Made by a program: the position numbers and the translations under genes. A stretch of DNA of 64,000 nt from Ephemerocybe angulata (Eukaryota > Basidiomycota > Agaricomycetes > Agaricales > Psathyrellaceae), in contig JAACJK010000109.1 in the NCBI GenBank assembly GCA_013368325.1, positions 1-64,000 of the forward strand, read 5' to 3'. This document shows positions 48,601 to 61,200 of this stretch, piece after piece. How positions within the stretch are numbered: the stretch's first letter is position 1; every line of letters begins with the position of its first letter. The notes beneath the pieces are model-generated. The model did not search any database and was not told where the DNA came from. It saw only the letters and a program-made list of their open reading frames with translations.

Positions 48601-51576
48601 GGACGAAACAGAAGACGGAGTAGACGATCGAGTGGCCAACTGCTGCTGGCGTGGCCCGAAGGCAACGATTGAAGAGTGGGGTGCTGCGATAGGAAGAGTA
48701 CCATGATGGCTAAGGTTCGAGGGTGGGGATAGCGGAGATGTGAAGGACGGGTAACCGTGAGTCTCCGTCGGAGATGTGATAAAAGGAATCGGGGACATAG
48801 ACGCGATTGGGGTAGGATTGGGGGAGGTTTCACGACCGAAGGCGTACTCCGAAGTAGGGTTGGAAGTGTCGTCCGTAGCAGCCACTGTGTGACCAGGAAG
48901 CACGGCACCAGGAATGAGCTCGTCATTGGTGTTTGAACCGTCACTGCTTTCTTCATCCGATTCGTTAACCGTGTCGAGATAACTTTCGATCCGTTCTTCC
49001 CACTCGTGCCAGATCTTCTCCGCGTATCGAATGGTGTTCTGCATGCGGACTACGGTATCCATCTTCTGTCGCATAATTCGCTCAGCGTCTTGTAAGAGCT
49101 GGCTAAGCGCCGCATCTTCCGTCGTGGGCTTTGACCATTGGCGAACTTGAGAGATTTTGCGCTCGGAGGTAGGCGAAAGCAAGCGCTGCCTCTCGATAGG
49201 TTCTTTCGACTCTTCCTCCTTTAGCGAAGGCATGTTGATTTCCGCAGAGAGTTGAAGGATATCGTCGACTTGGTCCAAAAAGCGCCGCTGCATCTTCTTC
49301 ACCCCAAATCTTTGGAGCTTTCCCGCCCTAAATAGCTGAAGCGGCGAGGACATTGGTGATGAGGAAGGTGTGAAGACTGCCATTCCTCTATACTCCGGGG
49401 GCGCAGAAGGTGACGAGCGGTCGATGGCTGCACACAGTTCACGAATCGTGTTTCTAAGTTCGCTAATGGACTCGTTGCATTCCATAATTTCAGCCTCCAA
49501 GCGATGTGTTTCGGCGCATGTCTCGGAGTGCTTCTCGAAGTACCACTGCGGGATCTGACATTCGCATATCCGACAGAGGATCGGATCAACTACGATCGGT
49601 TGGCTGAAGGGAAATGGGGTGACGGGCTCAACGGGGTTACGGTCGAGGAATGTCTGCTTAACGGTGGAAGCGGGTTCGGGGGCAAGGTCGTCAGGTTCGA
49701 GGTGGATCGAGGCAGCATCGTGTTCGTTACGAGCGGGGGCTATAGGCTTGACGACCCACATTGTGTGTGAAGGTTGGCCATCTTCACGATCAATCATCAA
49801 CATTCCTTTACCTTCCATGAGCTGGTAGAAGGCGGAGGAGGGGTCCCTTTCCGCGAAGCTGTCGATCCGCAGGTTAAAGCGAACTTCGACCGTATGCGAG
49901 TCATCCTCCTGCAGCCTTTGAGTGGCCTCCTTGAAGACGCCCCAATCGTGACGAGCGAGAAGTGAGGAAATGCGCGTGCCAGGTAACGAATCTGGATCGG
50001 TACTACGGGAATGTCAGACAATGGGGTTTTGCACAAACTGGGCTGAAGGACATACCCGATAACCACACGCCATGCATGGTTAACCCAAATGAAGTGGTCA
50101 CCATCGAGGCTTAGCTCCATCACAATGTTCTGGTTCTGGGCCGTCTCAGCTTGAAGGCGAAGTCGCTCTGTTGCCAGGACGCGAGCAGACTCCGTATTCT
50201 CCAAGACCTTACTTGGCGTTAACCGGGGAGGCGAGGTACCTGTGGAGGGAACGGGGGGCGTTGCGACCTTGACTTCCTCTTGGGTCGCCTTTCGTTGAAG
50301 ACTCGGCGAAGGTGGCTTATCGTCGAGCCTAAATCCGTCAAGCTCGAGGTCCATCTCCTTGATCGCAGGGTCGTCATCAGGGGGTTTCGTGACAAACATT
50401 AGAGGTTCGTCTTGTTCGTCGTTATTGTCGTCAAAGTTCCAAAACTGTTTCTCGGCCTCCCACCACTCCACGACCCGACTGAGGCTAGCGATAGCAAGGA
50501 GCACTTGAACATACCAATTACGGCCATGCCAATCGGGATGGTCGTCCCAAGTCCTTCCTATGTTCTGGACACGCTGGACGACGGTCTCGCAAAGCTTAGG
50601 CTGAGCCATGAGTTGGGCGACGGACATGTCGGTAACATCAGTGGCGACAGCAACGATCTCATACAAAGCAGTCATGATGGGGTCGATGGGGTCGTCCACG
50701 AGTATCCTAGATGAGCGACGATTGAATGCGGCAGCATATTCCGAAAAGCTGGTATGCGAAGAGGTGGGAGGCAAAGGTGATCGAGAACGAGAAGTTGAAC
50801 GAGAGCTTTGGCCTGAAGCAGTTGGTCGTGTAGGGATGTGGATAGTACGAGAGAGCCGACGGGAAGCAGCGCCGCTCCCCCAACCGGAAGATGATGCCGA
50901 CCCTGCTGAAACAGGAACTTGACTCCTTCGCGACAGGGAGGCATCAGGGAGCATGATGGTTGAAGAAGCTGGGCTGGATCCAATTACACTCGAGGACATT
51001 GAGGAGCTGAGAGGGCGATCCCAAGGGGCAGCATTCGCCCTCCTCATCGACGAGGGGCTCATCTGAGCAGAAGAGTCTGTAGTAACAACCAGTGAGGAAG
51101 CAGTCGATACCGTTCGCAACTGTACACGCACGTTGACGGCTATGACGCCCGAATTCCGATTCTGCCTCGTACCCACCATCGGAGCTGTACTCGTCGTTAT
51201 TGTTGGGTAACCCGAGCTCCGAGGTATGGAAGATGAACGGCTCCCGTAGATGTTCATGATCCCCAATCTGTGAACCGGCGTCTCGCTCCTGGTAGTCTCG
51301 TTCAGCGTCCTGGTCCGTGTCGCGCAGACGCTCTTCAAAGAAGGTGGTGATATTGTTGGTTACACGCTGGAGCTCCTTGTCGCACTCTGCCTTGGCAGCC
51401 TTGAGTCTCCGAGTAACATGGCGTCGAACGAACGGCATGGAGACGGTGTTCGAGCCCGAGCCATGGCTGCTCGATGTACTCGACTGAGCCTGGAGGGGTA
51501 TTGGCGACAGGACGGAGCTTGGGGAGAAGACGAGGGGACTTGGAGGGCGACGACGATGGTGGCCAGGCTCCGACAT
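45621..51576 (-). CDS. RIM15: RIM15-like protein kinase with PAS-like region, C2HC finger and receiver domain
   Basis: The start at 51576 gives MSEPGHHRRRPPSPLVFSPS. N-terminal disordered sequence is followed by a PAS-like block (IVMELSLDGDHFIWVNHAWR, VVIG) and a finger with CRICECQIPQWYFEKHSETC. The AGC-type kinase domain shows GAFGSVFLAKKKVTGDYYAI, then HR|DLKPDN, LTDFGLSR, and after a Ser-rich insert of more than 100 residues GTPDYLAPE and WALGVITYEFLYGIPPF. The C-terminal receiver domain keeps the acidic pair (CLLAEDNPITAKI), the phospho-acceptor Asp (CILMDLQMPVLDGE) and the conserved Lys (AALSKPLQ); stop 45621-45623. In yeasts and filamentous fungi Rim15/Cek1/Ppk18 kinases act below TORC1 and PKA to control quiescence through the Igo/endosulfine-PP2A path. 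Introns are few relative to length. Confidence 0.93.
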
Positions 51577-52075
51577 GGAGACAAGGCGGCGTCTGGAGCA
51601 ACCAGGGGGACGGAACGGGCGTGGGGCGTTGATGAGAAGACGAAATTGTCGTTGACAACGTCGAGGACGGTGAGGACAGCGATTAGCACGACATGGGGCA
51701 AAGAGGTGACATGGACGAGGAGGACGAAGGCTCAATCCCACAGGAAATAGAGTTTCCGTATTTTATTTGTGGCTTTGTTGCGCCGCGGATTCGGGCAGTG
51801 ATCAATTCAAAGAGTGGGCTCCTCACAAGCTCCGTCGCTCAGACATCGTCGCAATTCTGTATTGGCCGTCCCCCGCCTGAACGCCCGTGCTGCTCGTCGT
51901 GTGCGACGGCGACTCACTGCGAGCCCATTTTTTGTGAGACAGGGACGCCGTCACAAGGGAAGCGGACCCAATCTGCATTCGGTTATCTCCGGTTGCTGGT
52001 CCGCGTGAGCAGCCACTTAGTCAGCGGGAAATATTGGGTCAGTCTGGTGCTGGCCGCGGTCTGAGCCAACCAGCC
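51577..52075. promoter_or_regulatory. Divergent promoter region of RIM15 and MRPS18
   Basis: The 499 bases separate the two start codons. A minus-strand frame crosses part of it but adds no family feature, so it is taken as untranslated leader. Confidence 0.35.
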
Positions 52076-52752
52076 ATGTACAGTCGCGTCACCCATATCG
52101 CCCGCCAGTCCGCGCCCCGTCTCTCAGCCTCGTATGCCACCAAGAGGCCTTCCATCTCCTCCGCTTCGCCCGCCGCTTTCGCACCCGTTCTCGAAAAGCC
52201 AGCAGCGGCTGCGACCCTAAAGACAATTATCGTGTCCACTGCCCAGAGCAAGGAAGAGGAAGCTGCCGCTCAAGGCTCAACACGTTCGTAGTGCTACATT
52301 TGTTTGCCACACGGCTTCTGAACTCGTCTTTAGAGAAAATATTGCCTATGTTCCCTGGAGGGGTGAGTCCGGCGCTTACCGCTGCACGTACCCAATGTTA
52401 ACCAGTACTCTGTCAGGCCGTTCGGCCAGCTGAGCTGTCGTACTCCGTCCGAGTTCACGACAACCGCAAACCGCGACCCAAGAGGCCTATAGTGGCGCCT
52501 TCCACCCAGAAAGCCAAGGGCAAAGATGTGTTCTACCAACTCTCGCTAGACCCATTGTCCATCGCCACCAACGCGTCGATCCTGTCTGGCTACGTGACGG
52601 AGATGGGCCAAATCAGACCGCGGACGTCGACCGAACTGACCGTCAAGTCTCAGCGCAAGCTTGGCAAGGCTATCCGTAGGGCTCGCATGATGGGCGTTAT
52701 CCCCCTCCTCAGTAAATTTCCTTCACAAGAAGAACGGAAGAAGTCCCGTTGA
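52076..52752 (+). CDS. Mitochondrial small ribosomal subunit protein bS18m
   Basis: The start at 52076 gives MYSRVTHIARQSAPRLSASY, a basic N-terminus rich in Arg, Ser and Ala as in mitochondrial presequences. Two introns follow. The last exon carries the conserved core: VAPSTQKAKGKDVFYQLSLD, PLSIATNASILSGYVTEMGQ, RPRTSTELTVKSQRKLGKAI and RRARMMGVIPLLSKF. The block TEMGQIRPR...LT...Q-x-KLGKAIRRARMMG is the hallmark of the bacterial bS18 family in its mitochondrial form. The stop is at 52750-52752. The protein is part of the mitoribosomal small subunit platform and binds near bS6m. Confidence 0.9.
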
Positions 52753-53221
52753 AGCCCTGTACTTTTCGAGTGCTCAATAGACGCGTCTGGTATTGGGTTG
52801 TTGAGATTTCGGTCTGCGTCAGGTACAGTCTGGCGAATTGATTGGTGAGTCCAGATTGCCGGCTTCTTTTGACCCAAAACCAGTCCACTGTCTCTCCTTG
52901 GTCCTGGTCCACGGATTGTTTCCCATTGGTTTGCCATCATCATCATGGACCTCTGTATGAAGCTAGGACGTCGTAGGTCACAGGTCTCGCTCGACTTGAT
53001 AAGCAAACCTTCTCTGCTTGACAATTTGGGGGAACCGCCATCTTGGTACCATGATAATGGCAAGTCCATCAGAAAGCTTTAGCCATCACACATCTTCTAC
53101 GCCCTTCTAACCCTCACATGACGGTCCCAAACCTCCCCAATAAGCGGCGTGCGACCGTAGAAACGAATACGAATTACATCTCCTATCACTTACAACTCTG
53201 CGGATATGGTACAAACGGCGA
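52753..53221. other. Intergenic between convergent genes
   Basis: The 469 bases contain the 3' ends of bS18m and RPN11. Open frames here lack coding features. Confidence 0.4.
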
Positions 53222-54429
<1,208 letters not shown>

Positions 54430-54615
54430 GGCGGTTTGAGAGAAGTTGTGTGACTTAATGAGAATGAAAGACACGCAAGGTGACGCGTCGAGGTTGTTTG
54501 GCCTTTGCTTGGCTCTGCTTGACTGCGCGTTGCGACAGATATTCGGACTCTGCGTTCTGGGACTTGCACATAAATATGGCCCTCCGAGTAGCAATGTTCC
54601 CCAACTTCACAGACA

Positions 54616-56671
54616 ATGTCGTCCAGCGAGCTCTCAGATGCTCTTAACCCCTACGCTTTTCGCAGACCCTCCCTCGCTGGCTCTGAGCACCAGGTCGTTC
54701 TCCAAAACACCGCCTATATGCCTCAGAGAAGCGAGCTGGATGTGGCAATATCAGAGCCGCACCTCCGTTCCCAACATGCCCAACAGAGGTATGGCTCTCC
54801 GAACCCTACCTCATTTGGCAATTTCTAATCTCAACTCCCCTGTCTAGCTATGACCTCACGAAACGGCGCCCTTCGCAGGTCGAAGGTCTGTCAATGGTGA
54901 ACCCTCCTTCCCTACAGGAAGTGCTCCGCACTTTCTATCTCCGGGAGAGGGAGGCTCAGGACCTCGAACGACAGCGCCGCTCAGAATGGGAGAAAGCTAT
55001 AGAGGACGCCGCGTCTAAGCGCCAGCAGGCAGCCGACCGTAAATTGGAGGAAATGAGCAGGGAAATTGACTATCTTCGCGCCGCCCTTCACGCAAGCCAG
55101 GAGATGGTCGCCCAAGTCACAGGCTTCACGATGCCCCTCTCTAACCTCCCGCCGTGTCCGCCACCCACGGCGACGATGTTACCCCACTATCAGTCTAGTT
55201 CCTCCACAGGTGCACTCCATAAAATTTCACATTAATTCCGCAGCTAACATTCGATCGCAGACGTTGACGAGAAAATGGCTTTCGGCCCAGCACATCCGGG
55301 GTATTTTGGATCAATGGCTCGTTCTAGTCCAGCTACCTCCGACACTCAATACACTCCGGCCACCACGCCAGAGTCGCAGACTGCCTCGTCCGCGTCGCCG
55401 GAGACGAGCCCATCACCTCCGGCGCTTCAGATGCAACTGAAGAAGCGCCGGGGCAGGAGCAGCAGCAGCGCGACTCCTTCTAGTCGCGACAGCGACCGCA
55501 GCTGCGACTCGTCTCAATCGCGTGTTCACCGACCACCTCGAAAGCGCGCCAACCATCATGATAAGCGCTGCCTCACAATCCAGGTATGTGGCTCGGTGCC
55601 TTAAGCTCAACCGGGTAGTAACATACCCTCAAACTTTCAGCACGCGATGCGCGCCCACTTTTGGCAGATGCTGCAAGTGAACTGCGACGATCGGCTGCCA
55701 GATAGCCACTGCGAAGCGGAGACATTGAATCCTCATGAACCTATTCGCTTCGTCTGGGACAAGACGACGAAGCAGTCCGTCCACAACCACCGAATGAAGA
55801 ACCGCGTGCTCGCCGATATCAAGGAGAACAGAAATCTGTACAGAAACGTTCCGACCAAGGATTTCGGAAAAAAGACCCTCGACGCCGCCTTCGAACAGTG
55901 CTTCACCACCTTTCGCCAGAAGTACCGGGCCCAGAACGACGACGCCGTAGCTCTGCAGGCGAAGAAACGCGAGGATGCCAAGGCAAGGAAAGCCAGACAT
56001 GTGTCGCGCCGCAAGATGGTAAGTCATATCTGCCTTGGCTGCTTTCGGCCTCTGATAAAAAAATTTAGAAACTCAGCAACCGCGCTGAATCACGACTGAA
56101 ATTGCCAGAGTTCCAGGATGTCATGTTCGACCCTGCACTTTCGATCGAATGCGTGTCGTCCGAGGAGTCGGATTTCGAAGAGCAGGGTGGGCGCTCTACC
56201 AACACTCTCCTCACCCGCGGCTATGCTTGGCGTAGCTCTCGGCTGTTGCGGTTCTACTACATGCTCGATCAAGAAGAGTTATCCGACAAATCGACAAAGC
56301 CGAAGCGGGGCGTTGGGAAGCGCAACCGCATCTGCGGGCCTCCGAAGGAAGGCGATCTCCTTCCACCTAAAGGCGTTGCGAGATGGATGATCAGCAGGCG
56401 ATGGCTTAAGGTCAACAGGGTCGCCTATCCAGACTTGCCGCAGGCCTTGGACTCCATCGTCGTCGACACCCCGCAAGGCGACGATAACTGGTTCCGCGTC
56501 CTTCGGCTCGGGGACGAGACTGAAGTATCCGACGAAGATGGACTGCCGAGTCCGGTCAACGAGCCTAGTCTTGAAAACTACACCTTCCCTCAGATGCCTT
56601 CGATGGCTATCCATCCCGAATTTCGGTCCACCTCCTCCTCTCTCGAATTCGCTCTTCTCCACGGCCATTGA
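54616..56671 (+). CDS. Basidiomycete protein of unknown function with coiled coil, probably nuclear
   Basis: The start at 54616 (MSSSELSDALNPYAFRRPSL) is 186 bases from RPN11 on the other strand. The second exon has a clear charged coiled coil (LREREAQDLERQRRSEWEKA, SKRQQAADRKLEEMSREIDY). A Ser/Pro-rich, basic stretch follows (LQMQLKKRRGRSSSSATPSS and RPPRKRANHHDKRCLTIQ), which may contain nuclear localisation signals. The next exon is an ordered-looking domain: HAMRAHFWQMLQVNCDDRLP, LNPHEPIRFVWDKTTKQSVH, NRVLADIKENRNLYRNVPTK and a second helical exon, then EFQDVMFDPALSIECVSSEE and TRGYAWRSSRLLRFYYMLDQ. The stop is at 56669-56671. The domain order suggests a DNA-associated or transposase-derived regulator, but I recognise no family. 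Confidence 0.7.
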
Positions 56672-57103
56672 TCCGCCGCGTAGTAGCTGGCTTCCGACTT
56701 CCTTGCTTGTTCGTTCTTTGCTCTGCTTGACAGCGCCCTTTTAGCTACTGTGTATACCCATTGCTCTTAAGTATACCCCTTTGTATTCATGACGCCCCGG
56801 AGGCGTCTTATATTTATTATATTTGTATCGGCGATCTGATTAGAGTTTCCCTTCCTGAGACTTGGAGAAAGTTAGAAAGTACTCAGAAGTTGAACAGAGT
56901 TGAACTTAAGACGACAGCCTCCACATGAGGAAAGTCGAGACCAAGTCGAGACCAGCCTGTCGAAACAAACGCCACAGTGACTTTAGCGCGCGCACCGCGC
57001 GCCAAATCAAGGCAATGCGTGGCATGTTTGGAACGGAAGGCATTGACGCCGACTGGGCAGCCTGAGTCCACGACGACATTGCACTTTGGCTCCCCCGAAC
57101 ACA
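56672..57103. other. Intergenic before the RRM/RS gene
   Basis: The 432 bases include a GC-rich run of alternating GC (about 56985-57001) and the promoter of the following gene. Nothing else is seen. Confidence 0.35.
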
Positions 57104-58103
57104 ATGTCCCGAGGCCGTTCACTATCCCCAGCGCGCGAAGATGCCGACATGGATATGGAACCTCGCTTGTCCGAAGGCAAACCCGACGCCAAAGTCGTAG
57201 TCGTCACGAACTTGACACGTAACGTCGTTGAAAGCCACCTGCAAACTGTCTTCGGATTCTATGGCGAAATCAGCAAAATCGACCTACCTCTCTTTGGAAA
57301 CTGTGCGCCTTCCCTTTTCATTCTAAGACTGTTTAGCTTATTGAAACTATCATTTAGCCGGCCAAAATCGAGGGAAAGCCGCACTGGAATACTTAGAGAC
57401 GCTGTCGGCACGGAAAGCTGTATCGCACATGAACGGAGGCCAACTGGACGGCGCAACCCTCAAAGTTGAACTCTCGGATCTCCCTATTAGAAGACGCTCG
57501 CGTACTCCCCCTCCCCGCGGTGGCCGCAACGGTAGAACAAAAGGTGGCCGTTCGCTCACCCGTTCACGCTCTCCCCGGCACAACTCTCGATCCCCGTCCC
57601 GCTCCCGCTCCCGCACGCGTTCCCTATCCCCTGTCAGGTCCAGGTCCCCTCCGTATCGTAGAGGAGGTGGAGGGTACGGTGGACGCGCAGATTCGTTCCG
57701 AGGAAGAGGAGGTTACGGCCGAAGGGGAGGCCCCCCTGCTGGCCGTGAGCGCGACCGCCCTCCCCATCGCCCCGGAGCCAATCGTTCTCGCTCTCGTTCA
57801 CCCATCCGTCGTGGAGGCTACAACCCTGCTCCTCCCAGACGGCGCTCTCCCAGTTATACTCGTGGAGGAGTCACTCGCGGACGTCGGACTTCGAGGTCTC
57901 GGTCAAGAAGCTACTCTGTGCGCTCCAGTCGATCACGTACGAGGTCCTTCTCTCCTCGCTCTCGATCGCGTTCTATGTCCTACTCCTCGAAGTATAGCAG
58001 GAGTAGGAGCCGAACTCGTTCTGTCAGTCGTGGACGCCGAAGCTCAAGCCGAGATGACATCAGGGATAGTCGCTCAAGGTCACCTGGGCCGCGGGCGCCT
58101 TAA
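57104..58103 (+). CDS. SR-type RRM protein (RNPS1-like)
   Basis: The start at 57104 gives MSRGRSLSPAREDADMDMEP. The single RRM reads DAKVVVVTNLTRNVVESHLQ, VFGFYGEISKIDLPLFGN, and after an intron at NSGQNRGKAALEYLETLSAR, with MNGGQLDGATLKVELSD at its end. The remaining half is an arginine/serine domain with RG-rich patches (RRGGGGYGGRADSFRGRGGY and SRSRSYSVRSSRSRTRSFSP), finishing RSPGPRAP at the stop 58101-58103. The order short N-terminus, RRM, long RS tail fits RNPS1-like splicing and exon-junction factors. The exact orthologue is inferred. A 232-codon frame overlaps the RS part in another phase and is treated as a composition effect. Confidence 0.85.
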
Positions 58104-58264
58104 CCCACTGGTGCTCCTCGCTTCCAATTGCTATTCTCTTCTTTCACCCATCCTTCATTTGTAGCTCTTAGCCGAACGCGAATGTATCCAACATGGACCA
58201 TGAGTCATAAATTAGGTATATCATACATGCTAAATCCCAAGCAAGGTCCTACGCGCTCAGCTAA

Positions 58265-61200
58265 TCAATCGCTGGATATCGAATCGTCGTCTGCCAAGAA
58301 TGGGCTGTGAAGACGTGGGTTAATGTTGAAGTAAATTCCAGAGGTAAAAACTGACCCGTATTCGTAGTCGTTGCGAATAGCATTGGACATCCACTCCTCG
58401 TCAGCTTCCTGCAAGGGAAACCCGGGTCCTCCTGCGATGCTGAGAACCACTGGAAGCAAGACCAGCCCGTGAAGAGCACCGGAAATTATTAATGTGAGCC
58501 ACATGCGGAAGTAGTATATCTATGAATATTTATGAGAAAAGTAGCCAGGAAAGAAGTGTTAACCAAAGCACACCTCGAGGAGCTTAGAGCGTGTAAGTGC
58601 AAGCACCGACATCCCAATGAGCTTAGTGAATGTGATTCCAGAGAGAACCTGTCCGAAGCAAAAGTCAGCGACATGGAATAACATGAACCCACAAAGAACA
58701 TACCGAAGGCCCGACGTCGACAAGAGCCGTCCACATCCTTTCGTCTCTTTCCTTCTGGCCAGACGGGTGGTCGACCGGAAGGCCCGAGCCTGCATTCATG
58801 AAAGCTCTTGCAACATGTGCGCAAAATTCGACTGCGATACCAAGGGATATCACCAAGTTGACCAAGCTAATCGCATTGAGGCTAATGCCCCACACTGGCA
58901 TGACTCCCATGACGCCGACCACAGTCAGACCAACGACAGCGGTCACAATTGACCCCGTCCTCCAAGAACCCAGCATCACAGCAGTCACAATCAAGACCGA
59001 CGCTAAGCCAAGTCCTAGCACTTCTTGTGTGATAGGGATGATGTGTGCGTACTGGTCGAAGAAGACGTAGAACAAGGAGTACGGGAAAACTTTGGTGCCC
59101 GTGTTCTGCGAGATTTCGTCGGCAATCCTGTGAGCAGCTTCGAATGCATTTATGAAGTCTTCCTGGTTCTTCAGAGGCGAGTGGAAAGTCCTGAAGTGCG
59201 ACGCAACAACCGAGTCCCCCTCATCGCTGATGGACAATGCAGTTCCAAACGAAGCCTTGCCAGCCAAGGGGCACTCCGGCGTGGTCGGTGAAACGAGCCA
59301 TCGCTTTAGGTACCGCATGAATTCCTCGTCTTGCGGCAAACCATCCATGGTGATGTTCCATGGGGGCTGGTGGTCCTTGTAGCACGGCCTGCAGATTTTC
59401 TTGTTCTCTCGGGGTCCACAGAATTGTGCAGGGTTCCTCACGCGTACGCGACAGCAACTATCCTTGGCAGGATCAAGCCACCCCATAAATTCGTCGATCC
59501 ACGAAGCAGTCGGTTCAGAGATAAACGAGCTTTCCGGTCGCTTTCGTTCTCCCTCCAAGCGGTTGGCCACTGAATTATCTTTGCACGTTGTAAACCGCCC
59601 ACAGATCGACTGTTGGCCTTTCCGCTTGGTAACGTCGATATCAGTTGACACGAAGTAGACGGGTGGGCCGACGTCCAGATAAGCATCTAGATTGTCGAAA
59701 TAATTGACAAGGTACGAGTCGGAGGGCAGAGCGAGTCTCTGGTCTAAGGGAACCTGCTCAGTATCTCAATCGCCACTTTGCATGAGAAATGACATACCTA
59801 GCCCGAGCTCGATGTGCTGCATTGAAATGACTGAAAGAACGAACGCTCCGGTGAAAGCGATGAGAACCACAGCTTTAACAATGGGCTTGAGGAGGAAAGG
59901 TGCATAGTATCGTCGAACAAATTTTGCCAGAGGTCCAAGGCCACTTCCGACAGGCAGCGCGTCTTGCAAAGCAATGCGCGAGGAAAGTTTGAGACAAGGG
60001 AAGCAGTCCACGCGGTTGGCCTAATGCAACGGTGAGATTAGTCATGGAGACTAGAGGAGTACGGGTAGACTTTCGTACCTCAGAACGTCTCAAGTCTAAC
60101 GTTAGCGCGCTAACAAATACCGTAACTTGGAGAGCGGCGTTGAGAAACACGCTACCAGCCGCGTAGAGTGCAAAGTTGCGAACAGCCGGCATGGGGACCA
60201 GTGCTCCCAAAGCAAAGGCTGTCGTCTCAGTGATTGTACTGAGAAGAATCGATGGACCCATCTTCGCCAATGTCCGCGCTACTCTTTCCTCTGCTGGCAA
60301 ATACAGCGGCATCGAGTTTGCATCCATATCCTCGTGGGTGGAATCGAAGATCGACCTGGTGGGTGACATGGGACCGTTGTTGAACCCGCTTCCCGAGGGC
60401 ATTCCAAGCGACGCGTTAGGTCCATGCATTAGGTTCTGCCTGTCCAACTCGTGAACCAGGAGGAAGACATTGTCGACACCAACGGCCAGGACCAAGAACG
60501 GAATGACTTCCGCGATGATAAGCGTCACCTTCACGCCAAGGAAGGAGAAGTATCCAACTGAAGACGAGACAGAGAGGATAACCAGGATTATCCCGAAGAA
60601 TCCCAAGGCGAATTTGGAGTCGATAAAGAGTGAGCGGGGCAGTCGAGGGAAAAATCTTGGGGTCCTTCTTGAATCAGTTGAAAGGGTTGAAGAGCCGACG
60701 ATACTCGATGGGAGGAACAGACGAGGAAAGTTGACTGCCCAGTTACGAAGCGAAGCGAAGAGTCCTTCCTCCTCGCGAGCGACTGAACCATTTCCCAAGG
60801 TGAAAGAAATATAGAAAAACATGGCAAGATACGAAAGAATGACAATCTTCACGTCAGTGTTGGTGCTCTTGTTGATTTCCTGTTCGAGGGAAACTCCGGT
60901 GGAAAAGGCGATATCCAATCCCTTTGACTTGGCTTCGGGAACGACGTCCAGCATGTACATCCGCAACGATTCTTCCCAATCCATTGCCCTGGCCTGCACT
61001 TGGGAATCCAATGAATCGGAAACCACGTAAGTGATAACCAGCGCTTCAGCCTTGAGGTAGTCCTTCGACCCATCATCGCCGGTGGGGACTCCGCCTAAGA
61101 CGTAATGAGGTGCAAGTGGCTGCTGGAAGTCGGGAAGGCAATCTACAGGCGACGTCGCGCATTCAAGGAGTCTGTCTTTCCAAGTGGTACGATCGTAGCC

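Noticed and set aside
57466..58164. A 232-codon plus-strand frame overlapping the RS domain of the RRM/RS gene
   Set aside because: Arg/Ser codon repeats leave other frames open by composition; the frame lacks any domain and the RRM frame is the clear gene.
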